Source of the DNA: Ligula intestinalis
Lineage: Eukaryota > Platyhelminthes > Cestoda > Diphyllobothriidea > Diphyllobothriidae
DNA length: 64,000 bases
Direction of reading: 5' to 3'
NCBI GenBank assembly: GCA_036362985.1
Contig: JAYGXS010000007.1
Location: 8,760,464-8,824,463 of the forward strand
Shown: one piece after another, positions 56,090-64,000 of the stretch
Numbering within the stretch: the first letter of the stretch is position 1
Layout of the letters: each line of letters begins with the position of its first letter
The notes under the pieces: generated by a model
Told to the model about the DNA's origin: nothing
Databases searched by the model: none
What the model saw: the letters and a program-made list of their open reading frames with translations, nothing else
Position numbers and translations under genes: made by a program

Positions 56090-56400
56090 TGGCAGGGCAT
56101 TCCTAACGTCCATTTCCACCCCACGGGGTCAAAGTTCAGCAAATCAGAGCCCGCGTGCCGGTACTCAAACAATCAACACATAGAAGGGCAATTATCTGTA
56201 ATTGTCGTTATTTGTCATACGTGTGCAGTAATGACGCTGTCCTCTAGATACTGCAAATTCTTCTACCCGTTTCTGTGACTGCTTTCTGCTCGTATCCCCG
56301 AAGAAGAACCCGCGACGGAGGTCCAAAAGGTTAGGCGAATGAAAGTGTTGTTCCAGCGATCGAATCGTCTTCTCAGTTCATTAACCCTCGCTGTCATGTT
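56090..56400 (+). mobile_element. Family-A PLE tail, no protein part
   Basis: Plus strand match to the tails at 10.34-10.72 kb and 59.39-59.72 kb: AAAGTTCAGCAAATCAGAGC, CGTGCCGGT, the mutated TATA-like box CCTCTAGATACTGCAA (56,241-56,256), a decayed hammerhead region (56,296-56,330, AAGAACCCGCGACGGAGGTC) and a TTGTTCCAGCGATCGAATC end near 56,365. Confidence 0.75.
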
Positions 56401-56809
56401 TATTTTTGTTTGAGCAATGCGCTCAAGTTCACAAGTACACGTGAGCCGACATTGTAAGGTCAATTTTCTCCCATTTTATTGTAAAAGACTTACTTTGGCA
56501 TCTAACAATGACATTGTTTTTTACGTTTCTTCAGAGGTACATCTCAAGCAGTAATTGGTGAGGTTTGAACTAAAGTGATACCGAAAGCGCGAAGATAACT
56601 TAAATTTACTCGATGGACTGTTTCCGACAGCAGAGACACGTGTTCTGCCTGGAGTCCACCACTACAGTGACATAGCTGCGAAGGTTTCGGCTCACAAATG
56701 GGTCTTCCCGCCTTCACCATTCCAGTTTTGCAATTGCTGTTTTCTTTTTCTAATTGCCCCAGCACTTATTCCCTAACTTGAAGTTAATCGGTCTGAATAA
56801 AGGTTTATA

Positions 56810-57960
56810 GACTCCGACGGAAAATTAGCAAAAATATTTGAGTTGACACCCATCAGCCACAGGGGGTAACCGTTTCATTAAATGCTTAGCAAAAACCAAC
56901 ATTTTTCGAATTTGCTTTTTTCGGGTTTCGAAATCAGCCCTTTTGGTTGCTTGGAAACAGCCAAAACCCGGTTTTAATGGAGTTTATAGTGCTGACGTTT
57001 TCCAAGAAGTGTTTCCTTTGTGTTTTGCCGACACAAAAAGTATCAAACGCAGAAATGGAACATTGAACACCAGTTTATAAGAACGGACTAACTGACTGAC
57101 TGGCACGACATGCTTTTTGTTTGCGCATTCACAGTAGTCGCCGAAAATTAGGCAATATGCCGACATATGTGAAGGAATGATACTCTTTCGCTTATCGGCG
57201 TTGACTCAGGTTGTAATACTCGTTATCGTGTAGTCTCTTCTGAAGCCATTTCAGTCGTGATTGGATGCGGGCTTCTTAACGAGCTTTGTATCGCAAAGGA
57301 GTGCAGGCTTATCTGGTTAAGGCCTAACTACTGCGATCTTCCAGGCCCGGTTCCTTAGGAGAAGATAGAAGTCGTGGAAGCCAAGGTAGAAGGAGATTGT
57401 ATTCTGTACAGAATGAGTAGGAGAAGAATTAACAGAAGGGTCGACTCAGCCTGGGGTGGAGTTCGACCATGAGGAGCACGAGAGAGAGCGCCGCAGCCTC
57501 GCGTCCGCCGCACATTGGGGCCAAAGGCCGAGTGAGTTCCGCCTTGCCTGTTGAATGGGCTTAGTGTGAAGTTTCAGCCAACCAGGTGGACAGGCGGTCA
57601 TCGATTGGCTGGCGCTTGTGCAAGGCTTGCTGCGGCGAGAAGGGGGACGCGTACGGCTTCCGGCAGTGGTTGCCAAGTGCGCGGCAAAGAAAGGCAGGCA
57701 GCGTGAGTCAACAGCGGCAGGCTCCCACATTTGTTCTGACCACTAGCAAAACGTGTCTATTGTAAAAACTTAGTAGTTCGCCTTTCCATCAATAATTTTT
57801 ACTGCCCGTTAAAAAGCTCGCATTCTATCATGACTGAAATATCTTCAAAATGAACTACACGCTAATCAGTTTCACAACTTGAATCAATGTCGATAAGTGA
57901 AAGAGTATCAATCTGTCGCATATGTTGGCAAATTGCGTGATTTTCAGCGGCTACTGTAGT
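56810..57960. repeat. Palindromic repeat P, copy interrupted by R1
   Basis: 56,810-57,130 matches 62,440-62,810; 57,140-57,290 and 57,728-57,810 make the plus arm, and 57,816-57,960 the minus arm. R1 sits at 57,291-57,727. The arms share CATATG...ACTCTTTCGCT..ATC and GTCATTTCAGTC..GA blocks with the copies at 22 kb and 62.8 kb. Confidence 0.65.
57291..57727 (+). mobile_element. Repeat R1, copy 2, inserted in repeat P
   Basis: Starts TATCGCAAAGGAGTGCAGG and ends GCGGCAGGCTCCCACA. The P element is continuous on both sides (AACGAGCTTTG | TTCTGACC), and TTTG borders each end, fitting a 4-base target duplication. The first 310 bases match 1,483-1,790. The remaining GC-rich part carries a 94-codon minus frame (57,446-57,730) without motif. 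Confidence 0.75.
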
Positions 57961-59379
57961 GTTCAGATTGTTTGATAGTGTTTTTGATGAAGTACTCGAA
58001 ATAGATTTTCGATTTTCTAAGCGCTGAGGTGATTCGCTTAGCATTGCGCTTAATGCCTCAAGTGGCCAACTTTCTAAGAACTTAAATCCAAAGGTTCATT
58101 TTATCGGTGAATGCTTTTTAAAGGACACCTGATTTTGAATTTGAATCTATATTAATGAAAAAAGGTTCAAAAACACTGAGAATTATGAAATATTTGTCAG
58201 CATTTCAATAATGATTTAAAACTGTACAAGGTTGGCGAACGCACGTTTTAGATTAATTCATCATGAGGCATTACAGTAGTATAAAGAATGGTAGAGCCAA
58301 CGAAAGTATTAGGCAAAGCAATATGTAGTAATTAGATAAAAAAAGGGAGAGACATGTGTAAACGGATTAAAGGGGTCAGATTCTAGTCTTAATTTGGGAC
58401 CAGAGAAGGGCGGTTGGGGAGCAGGTGAAGGGTCCGTTAATTAGTGTATTTCGTCCCGTCGTTCTCGTCTCGAGTTTCGTTGGCAGGTGTGAACGCACAA
58501 GGTGTCATTGTTCTGTGATGGCGTCAGTGACCTGGGGATGCTTGATGCCGCAGTCTCGTCACTGTTTCACGGCGTGGTAAAAAACTTTACCCTTCCTTAT
58601 ATCGCTATAATGCCTGATGATTAATTAATCAAAAACGTTTGTTCGCCTAACTTGACTTCCAGAATGCTCACATATGTATCATCGCTAAATTTAAATAGCC
58701 CAAGGATTGAAAACTACTTGAAGTTATAGAAAACGTTTGAGGAAACTTGACAGAAGGAAAGTCCTTTCATTGATAAACGATGGCAGATTTACAATTTCAG
58801 ATGAAAATTCAATTTATTGGTAAAAATAAACAGCTATTTTTCAGGTTTCCAGGACTCAAAGTTTCTTTGGTACTTTTTTAAGAAACGGTTACTACATTTT
58901 ATATTTTATCTAATTTATAAATTCGTTCAGCCTTGTTTATTGTTATTTTCAAGTGTTCGTGCATACTGTAATATCGGCTTGTGAGTGCTTATTAATATTT
59001 TAAAAGTTTCAGCATTTCGTATGAGTTGGGCCTCAAACTGTAACTGCTGAACGGATTTTTTGAAGCTCAGAATAAGCGCACCTGCGCAGCCATAGTAATA
59101 ATAAAGGTTTTACCTTTGTAAAATTCAATTAACGGTATACAAACAGATAGAATCCTTAAAGGCGTTCTGTGTAAAAATGATCCATTTGAACGAACTATAG
59201 TCCCTGCAGGTCTGTTTAACTACCAGTGAAGCGAAGAGCGCTGTCAACAGCTTTATAGAGGCTGTTATCGCCCACACACACCCCAGACACGCCGGCCAAT
59301 CAGCGCCTTGAGGCGAACTCACACAAAACCCACTCTAGGCCTTTGAGACAATTTCCGCGCTGACGGACGGACCGAAATC
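57961..59379. other. No gene recognised; possible family-B-like ribozyme end
   Basis: At 58,614-58,650 CTGATGA, the palindromic GATTAATTAATC and AAAAACGTTTG resemble the family-B tail core. No PLE protein was found upstream. The rest is AT-rich with short frames. Confidence 0.35.
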
Positions 59380-59427
59380 CAGAAAAAGATGACTTGATCT
59401 CTGGGACAATACTTTTATTAGCCTGAC

Positions 59428-59458
59428 GTTTCGACATCCGTCGCGGATTCATCATCAG
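59428..59458 (-). ncRNA. Hammerhead-like motif, family A
   Basis: Minus strand: CTGATGA (59,452-59,458), region ATCCG-CGA-CGGAT (five pairs), then GAAACGTCAGG (GAAAC at 59,428-59,432). Upstream TCTCTG complements CAGAGA of the tail end (59,393-59,402 region), which could be stem I. Core boxes intact. Confidence 0.55.
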
Positions 59459-59501
59459 AGACATGAACAGTAGCAGAAACGTGAAATGCATGCACAGAAG
59501 T

Positions 59502-59517
59502 TTGCAGTATTTATAGG
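59502..59517 (-). promoter_or_regulatory. TATA-like box in family-A PLE tail
   Basis: CCTATAAATACTGCAA on the minus strand, 59 bases before the ribozyme core, as in the other family-A copies. Confidence 0.45.
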
Positions 59518-60136
59518 ATACAGTCATTACTGCAAGCATACAGCGACAGTTATAGTTAATTGCCTTCTTGCGCGTGGATAGTTTCTTGGCCGGCATGCGG
59601 GCTCTGACCTGTTGAACTTTTATCACGCGTGGGGAGCTCGGGCGTGATGCTTGCTCGGCCCTCTGTCCCTGTGGTGGATGGCGCAGTAGCCTATCCGTTC
59701 TGCAAATGGCAACCTGCTTTGACCACATTTAGTCATAGCGCCAAAAATGCATTGGACAAATTGTTACGCTTGTTTTCGGCTCGGCGGACCGTAAACCATG
59801 ACTCAAGTAGTTCTCGGTTCACCCGATGGTCACCTCTTGCGAGAATTTCGGCCTCCTCAAATTTGAATTTGTGACCGGGTCTCGTCAAATGAGCCGTAAC
59901 TTGAGAATAGGCATCATTTCGCCGCAATACTGCCACGTGTTCGGCAATTCGTGTCCTGAGAAGTCTGCCAGTTTCTCCGATGGATATCAAAACGTCAGGC
60001 GAATAAACATATTGTCCCAGCAGACGAGTTTTCTTCTTATCAATTGCTTCCTGGGACATGGATGTTTGCTTGTATCGTTGAAATTTCTTATACACTGGAG
60101 GCCTGGAAGCCATGGCTAAGGTAACTTACTAGCAGC

Positions 60137-60770
60137 TTACATAAATGCTACCAGTTGAGATAATCTCCTACGGTACAAATTAAATACACAACCGGATCTC
60201 CGCAAATAAGCCACAACTTTATCATTTCCGCACTGCTGCAGCCTGTTTGGCAATTCGTGTATGGAAGAGTGCGCCATTTTGGACGCATTCAGTCTGTCCA
60301 CAACTGCAACAGACTGCGCAGACGATTCCAAACTTTTCTCGCCATGACAGATCGGTCTTAAGGTTTCATTATCTAACTCCTTTTGCCTGTTTGCGAAGCA
60401 AGCTTAATGAGGGTTAAAGCGCGACTCTCTAAATCTGCCAAGTTTTGGTGTACGCAATCGCTCGAAAGTAGGCACGATATTTCACCCACCTCGTCTGTGG
60501 ACGCATCAGTTGACAAGCTTTTAATGGTAGCCAATTCCTCTGAAGACACGTCCAGAATGTTGCAGTTCAGCTACTGTATCTTCGTGTTAACTGCATTGCG
60601 TCTCAGCTGCCCGATAAAGCTTCTTCATGTTACTTCAAATGGACTGGATAATTGCTTTTCAGGGACTGTTCTTGAGGTAAGCTTTAAAGTTGCCTCGGCC
60701 GTAATTCCCAAAATGCTTGAAGCACTTTGTGTTTTCTTCACCTGCTCGTAAGCTTTTCCGCCTGGTGGTT
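60137..60770 (-). pseudogene. Coding-like stretch of unknown origin, with stops
   Basis: On the minus strand one frame reads KAYEQVKKTQSASSILGITA, EATLKLTSRTVPEKQLSSPF, then after stops LNCNILDVSSEELATIKSLS, TDASTDEVGEISCLLSSDC and QNLADLESRALTLIKLASQT. Only about four stops in ~150 codons and a natural, helical-looking composition suggest a decayed gene or retrocopy. The last part (60,137-60,331, frame IHELPNRLQQCGNDKVVAY) may instead be family-A PLE nuclease (compare RISEHAAAVRR...SSQVVAY). Not identified. Confidence 0.35.
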
Positions 60771-61529
60771 GCATTTAACGTATTGCACACACATTTAACA
60801 TTGACATAAGACACAGTACGGCAGACAAAAACCGTCCGCAAATAATTTAAACGTTATCTAGAAACGACCAAGGCAGTGGATTATGTTCCTTAGTGTTATT
60901 AAATGCAACGTTTTTAAGTGACAATTGCATGGCTTCTAGGTTCGTTTTTTTTTTACTTTCTAAAGGGCTAAACTGTTGCACCAGCTGGACGTTTTATGTG
61001 GATTATTCCTTCTCTCAAATGTACCCTGAACTGCCCGAGGGCGAACAAGTCAGTCATGCCTATGTAAAGGCCCATCAGACGACCTTTAATGTGATTAATC
61101 TGAAACAAATAAGTCAAAATAAATATATAAGAACTTTCCAACGGCAAAACCTACACATCATTTTTCGGTGATGGATAGCTTAAATTACTTACCTTGAGAG
61201 GTGCAGAGTTGCTCGACTAAAAATTAACGAAAGGTCTGTGAATACTTCGCTACAGCCGTCTACGAGGCTATCCAAGTACTGCTACCTTGTTCCAAGTGCT
61301 CTTTTTACTGAGGCCAAATTGTCACTTTGGTAAGCTAATATTTCTAGAGCACGTTGTCATGAACTAAGGCTTTCCTGCTGTAAGGTGATGGTTTTAGCTG
61401 CTTGATGGTGATTATTTCTGTTTTAGCCGCCTAAATAAGTGCACTACAAAATTACAGACACACCAATCTGTCAACCAGGTAGGCATGCACTTAAGCCTAT
61501 ATGGATGACGCTGATTAAGTCAAGCTATA
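60771..61529. other. No gene recognised
   Basis: 92-codon plus frame (60,893-61,171) without motif. Confidence 0.35.
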
Positions 61530-62012
61530 CTACTCAAGTAGTTCTCGGCTCAACCGATTGTCACATCTTGCAAGAAGTTCGGCCTCATCAAATTTAAACG
61601 TGTGACCAGGTCTCGTCGAATAAGCCACAACTTGAGAACTGACATCATATCGCCGCACTGCTGCCGCGTGTTCGGAAATTCGCGTCTTGAGAAGCCAGCC
61701 AGTTTCTCCGACATAGTTACTTTGCCTGTAACTGTACCACATCCTGTAGACGACTCCGCATGTTTCTTGCTCTGACAGGGAGCGGATGCAGGCAGCTTCG
61801 TTGGCCACTGTGGTGACCCCGCGCTGTCACACGGCCCTCACAGTCGAAAATCCTGCCAGACCATGTGGAAGCTTCTTCCTAACTATTTGCCAATCCTTTT
61901 TTACAAAATACGCTGTTCCTTCCACTCTTGCTTCCAATGACTTCTCCCTTCTATTGTGAAACTGGACCCGGAAGATCGCAGTTGTAAGCACTAACCTTAT
62001 TAGCTTTAACAT
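61530..62012 (-). pseudogene. Family-A PLE: linker and GIY-YIG nuclease
   Basis: Minus strand: linker LTTAIFRVQFHNRREKSLEA, VKKDWQIVRKKLPHGLAGFS, then in another frame SEQETCGVVYRMWYSYRQSN, YVGETGWLLKTRISEHAAAV (complete GIY-YIG core: VVY and YVG), VAYSTRPGHTFKFDEAELLA, NRLSRELLE, then truncation at ~61,530. It retains the best family-A nuclease core in the window. The tail is missing. Confidence 0.85.
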
Positions 62013-62429
62013 CGCTCAATATGCTCATTTAACTTCATGTCGCGTGGAAAGGTTTCCGAAGCGTTTACGCAAGCTAAATCCCAGTATTCTAAAGGCCCTG
62101 CAAAAGTACACTTCTGTTTATCTATTTTACTGCAGCTGGGTTTTGAGCAAGGTGTTGACAGCGGCCAAATCGAAAACCTTTAGGGGAAAATTAAGCACTT
62201 AGGAGAGTAAGTAGAACGCTTCAAATTTGATTTAGGTAAGAAAGATTGAAATGGCTGACGTTGTACGACTGACCAGGCCGCCATATAATCGGTAGGATTT
62301 TGGATCTTGTTAGTGCGTCTTTCCAATCATCTGCAGACTCAACACTGTATTAAACGCCCCTTCAATTGTCCATTCCAACAAGTAATTCGTCAGGTTTGAA
62401 ATTTGGTTATAGCTACAGTGCCTACAACG

Positions 62430-63800
62430 ATGGAAATTGATATGAATATTTGGGCCGACACCTATCAGCCACGGTGGGATAACCGTAACATTAAACGGTT
62501 AACAGCAGGCAGGCAGTAACAACTAACATGTTTTTGAACTTTTTTGATTTGCGAAATAAACTTATTTAGCACGCTTGGTTGCTATAAAACAGACGAAAAC
62601 CGGTTAAGTGTCTCTTTGGTGAAAAACATTCTTGCGTTTTCGAAAGAATGGTTGCGCGTGCATTGTGTCAGCAAAAAAAGGTAAACGCAGCATTGCCCTT
62701 TACAGGTCAACTTGAAGGAAAGGGATTGATTGACTGGACGCCCTGCCTGGTTACAATGACAAGATGGACGATGAACATTTTAATTTCAGCGACGATCTAA
62801 AACTAGAGTAGACGCCGTTGATCATGCAATATTTCGACATATGCGGAAGACTAATACTCTTTCTCTAATCAGAATTGACTCCAGTTGTGATACTGATTAT
62901 TGCGTAGTCTATTCTGCAGTCATTTCAGTGAGGATAGGATGCCGGTTTTTTTAAAAGCTTCGTTCAGACTCCTACCAAGACGTATCTATTGTAAAAACTG
63001 ACTATTTAAGTAGTATGCCTTTTTATCATTGATTTTGGCTGCCTTTATAAATTCAAATATATTATATGAAAAACATCAATAAAAGAATTATTTTTTGTCA
63101 CGTTTGATAGCAAATTACGCTTATTTTTAATTGTTTAATCGAAGGAAGGGTAGCTTTTGGTTTGAAATAAGTTTTCCAATTGCCGAGCAATATTCTAAAC
63201 GAATGAATGCTTCACTCGAATTCAAGGTTTAAAAATTGGGCACTGTGTGCATCCTGTTTAAGGAAATGTACAGTTTTGCCTACAATTTGAGGAAGACGTC
63301 ACCTAGTCGTCCTCAAATACTGAAATACATTTGGAGTATATTTTATGTAGTATAGGCAGAACTAATAAATTGACGGATACTATTTATTATGGATGAAGAC
63401 CTAACAATCATAAAAGCTCATAAAAAGCAACTAATTTAAAACTGAAAGCTTCCCTTTCTTTGAGTGGTAAATTTAAAGAACGCGTAATTTTTGTTATCAA
63501 ACAAGTACAAAAATAATTTTATCGTGCATTTTTTCCATAAAATATATTTTAATTTATCAAGGCAGTCAAAATCAATGATAAAAAGGCATGCTTCTCAAGT
63601 AGTCAGTTTTTGCAATAGATACGTTTTGCTAGGAGTCGAAACGAATTTAGTTAATAAGCCGGCTTCCTATCCTCACTGAAATGTTTTCATAATACACTAC
63701 ACAATAATCAGTATCAAAACTGGAGTCAATTCCGCTTAGCAAAAAAGTATTAGTCTTTCGCATATGTCGAAATATTGCATGATCAGCTGCGTCTGCTGAA
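62430..63800. repeat. Palindromic repeat P, copy 4
   Basis: Plus arm 62,815-63,110 and minus arm 63,490-63,800 are inverted copies (ATCATTGATTTTG.CTGCC; TATTGTAAAAACTGACTA; GTGATACTGATTATTG), about 80% matched, with a 380-base centre. 62,440-62,810 matches 56,810-57,130. No coding sequence. Confidence 0.7.
63285..63318. repeat. Hairpin in the centre of repeat P
   Basis: ATTTGAGGAAGAC and GTCGTCCTCAAAT pair at 12 of 13 positions with an 8-base loop. Confidence 0.7.
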
Positions 63801-64000
63801 CTTTAAGTTCAATTTCAAAAACATATTTTAAAAAAAATTGCCAAACGGTAAGTTCTTTTAAACTGGTGGTGCAGCAAAAAATTCTAGTAACATTTATTGG
63901 ACATACCTTCAGCAAATTTTCGCGATTTCAGTACTAGCCGACTTTTAAAAATGCTATTTCGATATACAGTTATAGTCATTTTCGTGGTTAATGTAAGCTT

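Larger units (their letters stand above)
59380..60030 (-). mobile_element. Family-A PLE: nuclease C-terminus, tail, inverted tail at 5' end
   Basis: Minus strand: the nuclease starts abruptly at ~59,985 (GETGRLLRTRIAEHVAVLRR), continues YSQVTAHLTRPGHKFKFEEA, EILARGDHRVNRELLESWF, and ends near 59,733. Then tail with TATA-like box (59,502-59,517) and hammerhead-like motif (59,428-59,458). On the other side, 59,986-60,030 is the tail's second half in plus direction (CAAAACGTCAGGCGAATAAA), joined right at the truncation point. The frame runs open across the junction, giving a chimeric 126-codon frame (59,733-60,113). Confidence 0.85.

Noticed and set aside
1..64000. CRISPR arrays, bacterial operons, prophage or plasmid features
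   Set aside because: No regularly spaced repeats, no dense coding and no ribosome-binding-site-led genes; the content is that of a eukaryotic genome.
1..64000. Intact multi-exon host gene
   Set aside because: I searched for strings of conserved-looking frames with splice signals and found only transposon protein pieces; weak candidates at 1-420, 13.2-13.44 kb and 60.1-60.8 kb could not be linked into a gene.

Overview
The window looks like gene-poor, repeat-rich nuclear DNA of a multicellular eukaryote. I found no intact host gene, no operon-like arrangement, no rRNA gene and no intact tRNA. The recognisable protein-coding matter is almost all dead Penelope-like retroelements (PLEs: reverse transcriptase, RT, plus a C-terminal GIY-YIG nuclease). 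There is also one Tc1/mariner-type DNA transposon, tRNA-derived SINE-like units, inverted-repeat elements and several unnamed dispersed repeats. The mix of several PLE families with hammerhead-ribozyme-like ends, tRNA-like short elements and AT-rich spacers suggests an animal, perhaps a parasitic flatworm. That is inference, not shown by any diagnostic gene. A 10-base N gap at 22,722-22,731 shows this is a draft scaffold.

Layout. 0-11 kb: a PLE pair in opposite orientations (2.8-5.05 kb), two copies of a ~400-bp PLE-tail repeat (6.5 and 9.45 kb), and a PLE RT split by a 782-bp mariner-type element with clear 53-bp terminal inverted repeats (7,254-8,035). 11-20 kb: an unnamed repeat present twice here and once near 37.6 kb, a GT-rich tract, a PLE with a ribozyme-like end (12.7-14.0 kb), then a long AT-rich stretch with no gene. 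21-34 kb: palindromic repeat P around the gap, a decayed but nearly complete PLE (23.1-24.8 kb), two head-to-head family-C PLEs (25.2-26.5 kb), and a deeply nested block (28.8-33.45 kb). In that block a family-C PLE is split by a nearly full-length family-D PLE with an 11-bp target duplication and again by a 393-bp MITE-like element, and the family-D PLE itself carries a 29-bp PLE-tail scrap with a 12-bp target duplication. 33.5-37 kb: two family-B PLE fragments. 37-56 kb: mostly AT-rich sequence with a tRNA-like/hairpin unit (37.3 kb), a 246-bp PLE insertion made only of two inverted tails (44.85-45.1 kb), two direct-repeat pairs and a SINE-like inverted repeat (52.8-53.4 kb). 56-64 kb: family-A PLE tails and nucleases, two more P elements, one of them split by a ~437-bp repeat, and a stop-riddled coding-like stretch (60.1-60.8 kb).

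How the parts relate. The PLE fragments sort into about four families (A-D) by their C-terminal protein and tail. Most tails end in a hammerhead-like arrangement (CUGANGA, short stem, GAAAC) followed by a short AT-rich linker and, in family A, a TTGTTCCAG-type end. Hammerhead motifs in PLE terminal repeats are established knowledge; the assignment here is by eye. A TATA-like box sits 50-70 bases upstream of the ribozyme core in the family-A copies. Several 5'-truncated copies carry an inverted copy of their own tail at the broken end. Nothing here appears able to make a functional protein now.
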